Positions 46,901 to 58,900 of a DNA stretch of 60,000 bases are shown piece by piece. Both the position numbers and the translations under genes were made by a program. The stretch lies in contig NC_064045.1 in assembly GCF_932526225.1 (NCBI RefSeq), positions 5,471,498 through 5,531,497 on the forward strand, read 5' to 3'. The DNA is from Nematostella vectensis. Its lineage: Eukaryota > Cnidaria > Anthozoa > Actiniaria > Edwardsiidae. Within the stretch, counting starts at the first letter, position 1. Each line of letters starts with the position of its first letter. Under the pieces are notes generated by a model, which did no database searches, was not told the DNA's origin, and saw nothing but the letters and a program-made list of their open reading frames with translations.

Positions 46901-49900
46901 CAATGTATGAATCAACACAAGGTTGAAAAGGTATGTTAAACGCCTGTGTGAAACAGAGTAGTTGAGCTGACTTTTCGAGCATTAGCACTTTGTCGTAGGG
47001 CTACCGACGAAGTGCTAACGCTCGAAACGTCAGTGCAACTACTCTGTTTCACAGAGGGGTTCAACATACCTTTTCAAAATTGCGTTGATTTATACCTTGT
47101 CTATACCACTCCTACGCTGACCATCTAGTTTTTCTACAGCTTGTCTGTAGTCTTTCTAGTTATACCATAATACATTCAAACTCGCGATATTCGACTTAAG
47201 CTCTAACGTTTACTCCAAACAACTAGTATCTTATAGAAGCTTGTGAGATGCAGATTATTTTTTTTAAATTACAGCTTTGCGAATCCACTAAGGCTCGCGT
47301 AACAGACAAGAAAGTATTCTAAAACTCAAGTGACAACAAGCCGCCATGAATACAACTCGACATGAATATGATCTCAAACTCGCGATGCTCGACTTGAGCT
47401 AACGTTTACTCCAAACAACTAGTATCTAATAAAAGCTTGTGAGATACGATTATTTTTTTTAAATTACAGCTTTGCGAATCCACTAAGGCTCGCGTAACAG
47501 ACAAGAAAGTATTCTAAAACTCAAGTGACAACAAGCCGCCATGAATACAACTCGACATGAATATGATCTCAAACTCGCGATGTTCGACTTAAGCTCTAAC
47601 GTTTACCCCAAACAACTAATATCTAATAAAAGCTTTTGAAATTTGTAAATTACTGCTTGGTTACGGGTAAAACATTTATTATGTACGAAACATGTAAAAA
47701 TAGTTAACAATAAAAACAAGTGAAAAAAATAATAATTTGTTGTCTTCTTGTTTTGCAGCATCAAATGCATGGAGGATTTGAGTTGAGTTAAAATTATATA
47801 ACATGTTTGTAGCCAGCTATACTGCAATAAAACGTGTCGGCGAAACGTCTAAGCTTGTTGGCGAACCGGTTTGTCGGCAAATAAACCGCAATTTAATAAA
47901 TTTTGGGAAGCTGATCATCCTCATGGCAGCTTGAATGCTGAAATACGAGAGCGCATATACAGAGTCAAAGGCTTGGGCACCTCTAGCGGCAGCCATACTA
48001 CTTAGGTCTGACCGCGGAACAAACCTACACCTGCATTTTTGCATTTTGTCTATTTTGCCGTTTCAGTATTTGTGTGGTTGCATTTATTTTGAAAAAATTA
48101 TATCAGACCCTTTTTTTTCTTGCAATATGGATTTGTTAGCGACACGCGAGCGAAAGCCCATTGACGATTGTTGGTTTGTTAACCTTGTTAACCATTGCGA
48201 AGTTAAAATCATTTTTATACATGATTTTAAGCAAAAAGAAAGGGATGTGATATGTTATTAAGTAAATATGTTTTTTTCTCAAATGAAAAAAACTCGTACC
48301 AGACTACAGAATTTTTGAGTGATACGGAACTATGCCCGCTGCTACGGAACTACTCCCACACTCCCAAATCAAATGTAAAAATTTGTAGTCTTTCTGTACA
48401 TATTATATGCATAAGTAAATTTGTAGTCGTCTTAGAAAAAATCATGAGCATTGGGCCCTCCGCAAAAAAGATAGAGCAATTTTTATATAAAGTGATACGG
48501 AACAGGTCATCGTACTGTACACCAGCTTTAGCAGCTTTACTAGCTACACCAGTGAAACGTAATACGTCAGCTTCACTAGCTCAACTGCTACACTAGCTTT
48601 AATGGTTTTACCTGTTACACCATCTTCACTAACGTCACCAGCTACAGTAGCTACATTTGTTACACTAGCTACATCTGCATGCAATCGCTATATTCGATGC
48701 GGTGAGCTTAAACTCACTCGTCAGTAGTTGAGCTTCGATGCTCATATCTCTAGGGTGTGTTAGAGAGGCGAGAGCGAGAGGTGAATATAGAACACCAAGG
48801 GTTTGTTACCTGCAGCATTTGCCGTTTCTTTTCGTGCATTCTTATAAAATACTGCCTGTCCTTCGTCTGGGAGTCCTTGGTAAAGCGACGCTTGAGTCGG
48901 AGGATCTCCTGCTGCTGAGAACCCATTGCTGGTGTTGGAAAACACAGGATGTGAATATTAAAAGTAGAAAAAAAAAGTCAGCAAAGATCTAAGCCTCATA
49001 TGAAGAAAACGTTGTCGTTTTGAGGGACTGGTCCCGAGGACTATTAGTTTCTTTTCAGATACTTTCTCCATTGACTTAAGATGGTCACAGTCACTGTTTT
49101 TTTCCTTTGTTTCTTCTGATTACAAGTCATAAAGTTTACGAAGCACCTGCGGTACGGTACCCTTAAAAAAAAACAAGAATCGTGCAGTTTTTCCATATAA
49201 GGAATATATTAGTTTCCTTATATGAAAGTGACCGCGTTTGGCAAAAACGACAATTTTTGGCTGAATTTTCTTGATATGTCATGGCATGTGGTAGTCATAA
49301 AACAGAGGTTTCAAATAAAGTATTATTATATGCATCCTTGGCGACCCAGGGCAAACTAAGTCGAAACGAGCGCTGAGCGTAACGAGCGCGAGCCGGAAGC
49401 GGACTGGGGTTACGCTTGTTTATGCCTAGTGCACACTAGCGACATATCGACATAACGACATGGGCGCGCGCACTCTTATCTTCGACATAACGACATAAGA
49501 GAAAAAACATGTTTTTTCCTGGGTCCCCGAGGATGTATTATATGTAAAACTAAATTAAAAGCGGCAATGTCGCCAGGTTACTTCCGGTCGGTTACGTAGC
49601 AATCTAAGAATATTTAACGCAAAACACGAAATATATTTCAAAATTGTAAAAGCAGTGTGTGTCTATTGAAAGTTTCTTTGAGGATGTGGCTGATAATTTA
49701 GAGCGGATGGCCTGTTAAATAGCGCGTATTCTAATAGGTTCTTTTGTCTGTTGTCGGTTGAGGTTTCCGTCGGCCCACCGGAAGCAAACTGGTGTGATTG
49801 CTGCTTTATTTCTTTCTTACCTGGGGTGGCCTGTTGGGAGTCTGATTGAGTGGGGGCAAGCCGACGAGACCCAAAATCGTGTGGTACAGGTTTGAGGCTC

Positions 49901-52900
49901 CTCTGAGATGCCCTGGGTTTTGTTCCGAATAGGAGCGAGGACTGGGCCTCAGAAGAGCCAACCGTGAAGGACTGGACAGAGTCAGCCTAGGGACAAAACA
50001 ATCGCAAGAGGTTGTATACAAGGCAATTGTTGATCTTCTCTCTATACGACTTGTTATTTTGGTTTTATTTTGAAAATTGAAACATTTTATCACCTCATCT
50101 TATAATCTATAGGTTTATCTCCTAATCTTTAGCAAAAAAAAGTGAGCCGTTTTTATTGTAGGATTTATTCATTTTAACAGTTGAAGTTTCAAGTTAATTT
50201 TCATAACAAAAAGGCAGCACAATGAGTCTCGGATTGTTATAATAAAATTGGAGGAAAGGTGTTATATCAAATTAATTCTTATTTAAAAGTTATGAACTAG
50301 CTTAGTCTACTTTGAAACAGCTCCCCAAAAAGTTCGTTTCCAATTGGTGATAATCAAACAAACGCCTTTGATTCAACTGCACTCTCATTTGGTAACAACC
50401 AGACAATAATTCCTTGAAAATATGATGAGATAACGCTTTTGGGTACAGCCCTACCCCCTTTCCCTTTTCACCTCCCCCCCCCCCCCCCCCCCCCTCCACT
50501 CTGCTCCTCATTGCATCTCTACCTGGCTGCTTGGATTCAGCCAGTCGAACGCCTGCGTCAGGCCCTGATCCATGGTAGGGGTGAACTCCACCCTGAATTG
50601 CGTAGCTCTGAGCGCACCCGGCTCGAGTGAGCCCCCCTGGGAATGGCTCTGGGTGCTTCCTTGTGTAGCGGCAAACAGGGGGGTCATGACAACGTGCCTC
50701 TGCTGCCATGAGTAGTCGATTGGGTATTCCTGAAGAGAGAGTACGAGTTTTTACAAGCCTGTTCCCATGCCTCCAGTAGAACTGGGTATAAAAGGCCAAA
50801 AGGTAATGAAGTGAGTTATTTGACTGTGCAAATTTTGTGTATTTTAACTTTCGTGATTGCTTTTGGAATGTGTACAAAACAATACGACGTGGGCTAATGA
50901 AACTCCATCAGTTTCCCAAATCATCAGTTGAATAAAATCAATGAATACTTTACCTAAAAACTTACAAACTCAGAGAGGCTGCTCAAACATAGGTCTTAAA
51001 ATGCTGTACCTCAAACTTGCACTTTCAGAGAGGTTGCTCAAACATAAGTCTCATGTACCTCAAACTTGCACTCTGAGAGAGACTGCTAAAACATTAGTCT
51101 TATTCAAACGCTGTACCTCAAACTTGCACTCTGATAAAGGCTGCTCAAACATGAGTCTTTCGAAGTCCGGACTAAACGAGGTCAAGTGGAGTACCAAGTT
51201 CGTTGTATAGCTCAAGTACTGAAAAGGGATGACATAAGTTAGACATACCATAATTGACTTCATTGTCGAATTTACTGGGAAGCCAATAGTCCGGTTATAA
51301 CTGACAACCCCCCAAAAAAGAAAGGGTAACAGGAGAAAGAACCAACAGAGTTATCAGAGTTAAAGTACACGGCGCTGAATCGCATCTCACCTGTTGCTCA
51401 GTGTTAGTTGAATACATGGCACGTAGGACATCAACCAGTCTTTCAAGGGTAGTGTTGGGAAGTCGTGTCTCGTCACTCCAGAAATTCTGCAGCTTTAGTC
51501 TGAATTCAAAGAAAATATATAGAATATACACCACGCGCCTTTATTTTTGTTGCATCTGTTAGTTGTATTAACTGGTCGTACTAGAGTATTTTGTTGTAGT
51601 CTATTTTTCTTAATCAGGAGTCTTTAAAATATCCTTATTATAGATAATGCAAAGCGGTCATACTTGAGTATTTTGTTGTCATCTGCAAGCCCTCGTAGAA
51701 GGTAGTCTTTAGCAGTGGCAAGAATCTCTTCCGACCCCTCCTCGTTACGGAATGTTTCGTCTGATCTAAAAAGCATTCATTGAAAAAAAGTATTTTTTTA
51801 ATATTATGAGTGAGCTACGCCGAAGCTGTTGTTTCTGATAAGTGTTGGGCAGTACCTCCAGGTTATAACTGGGTGCCTGTACCCATTAACAACGCTACTG
51901 ACTCAAACTTACTCACCTTTTAACAGGGGTTACTTTCAGGATTCGTTGGAAAAGAGCTTAGGACTTAAGTTAGCATTTCCAAGGTCTTTCAAGGGGGTTC
52001 CAGGAAGTCTCTTCGGGGAAGGTTGTCTCAGGAGGTTTTTTTACGGGAGTACATTTTCAGAGATTCTCACCTGTAGGTATCATAGACCCACATGAAAATA
52101 TCATACATCAGTTCCCGGCATGCAGTGCTAGAGCTGGTTGCCATGGTAGCGATGGAGGGCACCACATACTCAATCTCACTCATCTTCAGTTTTTCCAGGA
52201 GACCCTGGATAATCTTGAGTAATGCGACTTGCACACCTTCATCCCTAAGAAAAACAAAGAAACAGTCCAATCAACGTCGCTGCATTTTGGAAGCTCCTCT
52301 ACATGTCTGCCTGCCTGTCTGTCAGTCCGTCCGTACGTCCATCCCCACCCACCTCCCCACGTCTGTCTGTTATTCTGTCTGTCCGTCCATCATTCATTCT
52401 ACCTGTTTCTGTCAGTCCAGTCGTCCTTTCGTCCTTCTGAATGACTGGGTCAGAAGGAGAATGCAGTGTACGATGTCATGTGCTCGAACATGGCAATGAG
52501 CCCTTTGCTATGCCATACCTGTGCCCGAACTGGCAATGAACCATTTGCATTACAATACCTGTACTCGAACATGGCAATGAGCCCTTTGCTATGTCATACT
52601 TGTGCACGAACATGGCAATGGGCCCTTTGCTATGCCATACTTTTGCTAGAACTGGCAATGAACACTTTGCTATGCCATACTTGTGCTCGAACTGGCAATG
52701 AACCCTTTGTTATGCCATACTTGTACCCAAACATAGCAATGAGTCCTTTGCTATGCCATACTTGTCGAACATTATATTGAGCCCTTTGCTATGCCATACA
52801 TGTCGAACATTACATTGAGCCCTTTGCTATGCCATACATGTCGAACATTACATTGAGCCCTTTGTTACCCCCTACCCGTGCTCGAACATAGCAATAAGCC

Positions 52901-55900
52901 CTTTGCTATGCCATACATGTCGAACATTACATTGAGCCCTTTGTTACCCCCTACCTGTGCTCGAACATAGCAATGAGCCCTTTGCTATGCCATACATGTC
53001 GAACATTACATTGAGCCCTTTGCTGCCATACCTGTGCTCTAACATAGCAATGAGACCTTTGCTATGCCATACATGTCCTCGAACATTACATTGAGCTCTT
53101 TGTTACCCCCTGCCCGTGCTCGAACATAGCAATGGGCCCTTTGCTATGCCATACATGTCGAACATTACATTGAGCGCTTTGCTATGCCATACATGTCGAA
53201 CATGACATTGAGCCCTTTGCTATGCCATACCTGTCGAACATGACATTGAGCCCTTTGCTATGCCATACTTGTGATCGAACATGACATTGAGCCCTTTGCT
53301 ATGCCATACATGACCTCAAACATGACATTGAGCCCTTTGCTATGCCATACATGTCGAACATTACATTGAGCCCTTTGCTATGCCATACATGTCGAACATG
53401 ACATTGAGCCCTTTGCTATGCCATACATGACCTCAAACATGACATTGAGCCCTTTGCTATGTCATACATGTCGAACATTACATTGAGCGCTTTGCTATGC
53501 CATACATGTCGAACATTACTTTGAGCCCTTTGCTATGCTATACATGACCTCGAACATTACATTGAGCCCTTTGCTATGCCATACATGTCCTCGAACATTA
53601 CATTGAGCCCTTTGCTATGCCATACCTGTCGAACATTACATTGAGCCCTTTGCTATGCCATACCTATCGAACATTACATTGAGCCCTTTGCTATGCCATA
53701 CATGTAGAACATTACATTGAGCCCTTTGCTATGCCATACATGTCGAACATGACATTGAGCCCTTTGGTATGTCATACATGTCAAACATTACATTGAGCGC
53801 TTTGCTATGCCATACATGTCAAACATTACATTGAGCGCTTTGCTATGCCATACATGTCGAACATTACATTGAGTCCTTTGCTATGCCATACATGTCGAAC
53901 ATGACATTGAGCCCTTTGCTATGCCATACATGTCGAACATGACATTGAGCCCTTTGCTATGCCATACATGACCTCAAACATGACATTGAGCCCTTTGCTA
54001 TGCCATACATGTCGAACATGACATTGAGCCCTTTGCTATGCCATACATGTCGAACATGACATTGAGCCCTTTGCTATGCCATACTTGTGATCGAACATTA
54101 CATTGAGCCCTTTGCTATGCCATACATGACCTCAAACATGACATTGAGCCCTTTGCTATGCCATACATGTCGAACATGACATTGAGCCCTTTGCTATGCC
54201 ATACTTGTGATCGAACATTACATTGAGCCCTTTGCTATGCCATACATGACCTCAAACATGACATTGAGCCCTTTGCTATGCCATACATGTCGAACATGAC
54301 ATTGAGCCCTTTGCTATGCCATACATGTCGAACATGCCATTGAGCCCTTTGCTATGCCATACTTGTGATCGAACATGACATTGAGCCCTTTGCTATGCCA
54401 TACATGACCTCAAACATGACATTGAGCCCTTTGCTATGCCATACATGTCGAACATGACATTGAGCCCTTTGCTATGCCATGCCTGTGATCGAACATTACA
54501 TTGAGCCCTTTGCTATGTCATACATGTCCTCGAACATGACATTGATCCCTTTGCTATGCCATACCTGTCGAACATAACATTAAGCCCTTTGCTATGTCAT
54601 ACATGTCCTCGAACATTACATTGAGCGCTTTGCTATGTCATACCTGTGCTCGAACATGACATTGAGCCCTTTGCTATGCCATACATGTCGAACATGACAT
54701 TGAGCCCTTTGCTATGCCATACATGACCTCAAACATGACATTGAGCCCTTTGCTATGCCATACATGTCGAACATGACATTGAGCCCTTTGCTATGCCATA
54801 CATGTCGAACATGACATTGAGCCCTTTGCTATGCCATACTTGTGATCGAACATTACATTGAGCCCTTTGCTATGCCATACATGACCTCAAACATGACATT
54901 GAGCCCTTTGCTATGCCATACATGTCGAACATGACATTGAGCCCTTTGCTATGCCATACTTGTGATCGAACATTACATTGAGCCCTTTGCTATGCCATAC
55001 ATGACCTCAAACATGACATTGAGCCCTTTGCTATGCCATACATGTCGAACATGACATTGAGCCCTTTGCTATGCCATACATGTCGAACATGCCATTGAGC
55101 CCTTTGCTATGCCATACTTGTGATCGAACATGACATTGAGCCCTTTGCTATGCCATACATGACCTCAAACATGACATTGAGCCCTTTGCTATGCCATACA
55201 TGTCGAACATGACATTGAGCGCTTTGCTATGCCATACATGTCGAACATGACATTGAGCCCTTTGCTATGCCATACTTGTGATCGAACATGACATTAAGCC
55301 CTTTGCTATGCCATACCTGTGCTCGAACATGGCATTGAGCCCTTTGCTATGCCATACATGTCGAACATGACATTGAGCCCTTTGCTATGCCATACCTGTG
55401 ATCGAACATTACATTGAGCCCTTTGCTATGTCATACATGTCGAACATGACATTGATCCCTTTGCTATGCCATACCTGTCGAACATAACATTAAGCCCTTT
55501 GCTATGTCCTTTATGTCCTCGAACATTACATTGAGCGCTTTGCTATGTCATACCTGTGCTCGAACATGACATTGAGCCCTTTGCTATGCCATACATGTCG
55601 AACATGACATTGAGCCCTTTGCTATGCCATACCTGTCGAACATGACATTAAGCCCTTTGCTATGTTATACATGTCCTCGAACATGACATTGAGCCCTTTG
55701 CTAAGCCATACCTGTGCTCGAACATGACATTGAGCCCTTTGCTGCGTAGCTCAGTGAACAAATCAGGAATGTCACTGACGCGGGAGAGGACGATTTCCAG
55801 GCACTGCGCTTTGAACACGCCATGGATAGTCGGCAGGTGAAACATAATGTGCTTCATGAACCTGCAAGTAAAGAAGGGAATAAGCAACAGCCGTCACCAC

Positions 55901-58900
55901 TAGGATATTTCATTTTTAAACAGCCTCCGTCAGCCGCCATTTTGCCATCCAAGCAAAGACCCAAGTGTGAAATGCTTCCATTTCCATCGGCTGATTTGGG
56001 GAAGCTAATGCGATATTTTCGAATGAATTTGGAAAATAAAGTATTAAACTTTGTTTTTAGATGATTATTTCGAGATTGTAGCACATTATGTGCCTTCCAA
56101 TATTAAATTCAAAAAAAAAACAATTAAGGTGTGGCTGACAAGGGAACATTGACCATTTATTAGATACTTTTAAGTCTATTCAGAGAGAAGTGCTGAACAT
56201 CATTTCCCAGACTAAAAATAAAATGAGTCCTCAAAACGTTTAGCCAATATCATAGAATATCATGCGTACGTAGTATTCAGTAAGCCACACATGAAAGATT
56301 TAGTACCAGCTGCTCTCCACATCTATCGTTTTACCAAAAGACTAAGACAGTTAAGCACCATGACTAAAGTGCGATAAAAATTAACTTCCTAACATGGCCT
56401 AAATCAGTCCTGAATCAGCCACCCTAAAATATCTGTCGTTTAGATTCCTGTTTTGGTTTTTTCTAAACGCAAATTAAGCAAAATTGGAGGACCAGTATCC
56501 TGCCATTGTAAAAAAAACTGAAGCAACCCAGGGAAGGTGCCAGTGTTGTTTGATTCCTATATTTTAGCAGAATACTGGGCCATCCACTGTAGTCAGCAGA
56601 GGGGTGGATAGCGTGACTAACCTGTCCACTATTCGTGGGTAGTTAAGTTGTAGTCTATGCACACAGGTGATGAATTTGCCGATGTCTTTACCCCCTTTGG
56701 TTGCCATAGGGGAGAGCTTCGCCTCCACCAATGCAATCAAACTACACTCAGTGACCTGTAGGGAAAGCATGAGGTTTGTCGCGTGTCTGTATTCCAAGAG
56801 ACGTTTACAGAAGGACATTGATTGATATTAAGTACCATTTGTTACTGGGAGACTAAGAAAAGGAGCTTTTCGTCACTACATACTTGTAGTACATACTGTG
56901 CCAGATACAAACTCTTCGTGCAACCTTCATAACCTTCCTGTTCATGTAACCTAATCAGCAGAAGAAGACTTAACGAGACGTTTTATACTCAGTCTTATCT
57001 CTTCTATATCCTTGAATATCATAAACATCATAGTACAAAAATATATGCTGGTTTTGAGTAACTAATCAATAACTAAAACTATTACTGCCAAATGATAGCA
57101 GGATACGACGTCAACAAGCACATATCTCACTACCAGACAGCTGTTAGTTTATGTCTTAAATATGAACCAATAGACACAAACCTTGCGCTCCTCGATCAGG
57201 TACTTCATCAGCATACCGCTGACCTCTGCCGCGGGCGCATGGACATCTTTGTACTTGAAAGTGAGGTTGTCTGACAGTGCTGTATAAAACCTTTTTAAAA
57301 ACAGAATGGAATAAATTATTCACAGCCTGGTGAGGCGACTTGCGATAAGAGATCACTTGACTTTTAGGGTGGCAAACATAAAGAATGTCATCAACTTCTC
57401 CTTTATTATGTTTATCATTGAAAATACAGCGGTACAAAAAAAAAACGAGCGGTACGTTATAAACGATATTTAGCCGATGGAAATGGATGCCTTTTGTGAC
57501 TCGGCATTGAGCGCGACCATAAAAGGGTGGCGTGTTGGCCTTCTTTAAGCGTGCTCCGGCTTTTATAGGCAAAATAATGACAACAAAAATATTATTCAGC
57601 GTTTACGATTAGCAATAAACTTTGGATGTCAGAAAGGCTGATTTAACAACAATTTGTTTTTCGTCGGTCTCTGCCGTGACAGCCGCAAACATTTCTGCGT
57701 TGATTTTAGCGTTAATATTACTCACGTGTTCTCATCAACAGACGAGTCACTGCTGAATGGATGAATCTTGTTTGCAAGGACAACTCCGAGCAGCTGGATC
57801 CCAGTAGCGTTGTCTTTCTTATCAGGGTGAGGGTTTGAAAGTGCTTCGTATATCACCCTAGAAGAAGGTTTCAAAAATTACTCTAAATGACACACTGCGA
57901 AAACAGCATTCAGCAGAAAAGGAGACAGGAGCCACAAAGTGAAGTTTTCGTGGCGATAGAAAACAATAAAGAAGTAGTATATAGGGTAGAATCGCGAAAT
58001 GTACTGAGGAGATTTTCGCGAAAATTAAGAGACGCGAAAATAAAGAAGAATAAGATACTAGTATTAACACCTCCCAGCATGCACATGGGTCGTTTCATTC
58101 ATATCGATACATGGATTCTCACATTACAACACAAGTTGAAGTGGGGTGAAGTGTACAATTTTTCTTCCATCATGAGCATATCAGCGGACAAGCTCGTTTC
58201 TTAGCAGTTGGTACGTACTTTGTGGGGACGGTGATCCGCTCTCGCCACACCTCGACCATCGTCTTGACTATCTCCAGATTGTTCTTAAACACCGCGCGGT
58301 TCTCATGGTGGGTCCTGCGCATGACCGTTTGCAGAAGACGGCTGGCCAGATGGCGATCGCCATATGAGTCCTAAGGAGCAGCAACGATAAAATCATATAG
58401 ACTATAGTTAACAACATTAACAAATTAATGTTATTTTGCGTATGCTGTCAGCTCGAGATGTGGAATTCGAATAGACTTAAAGGCTCTCGTACGTCAAAGC
58501 CCTTCAATTTACCTTATTGGCAGGGCCGTGTTCCTAGAAAGCAGGTTAACGCTAACCCAGGGATGAATGCCCTTTTTATTCAATCAACTGCTGTATTCAT
58601 CTCTGGGTTAGCGCTGTCCTTGCTTTCTAGAAACCGGCCCCAAATGGAAATAATATTTTCTTAAGACTTCAGATCACTAAAACTCGTAGTGGGATAAACC
58701 CCAAAGAAATTTTACAACCAAAATCACGTGGAGACTAGAGCATTACTTTACCTCTGGGATGGCTGTGGTAGCCCAGGAGAGAATAGTGACTAGCAGGTCG
58801 ACCACGAAGTAGTTAAGTCCTCGTTTATTCTCGCCTTCTTCCTCGATAAGTTTGAGAATTAGTTCCATAAGTGGGGACAACCAAAACCGTGCGTAAGGCT

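Noticed and set aside
48914-48928. CAG at 48915-48916 as the acceptor of PRKDC exon 15
   Set aside because: It would break the phase with exon 14; the acceptor at 48929-48930 keeps it.
52466-52780. 104-aa frame over the left end of the 38-bp array
   Set aside because: Translation of the exon-end repeat in the antisense direction; not a gene.
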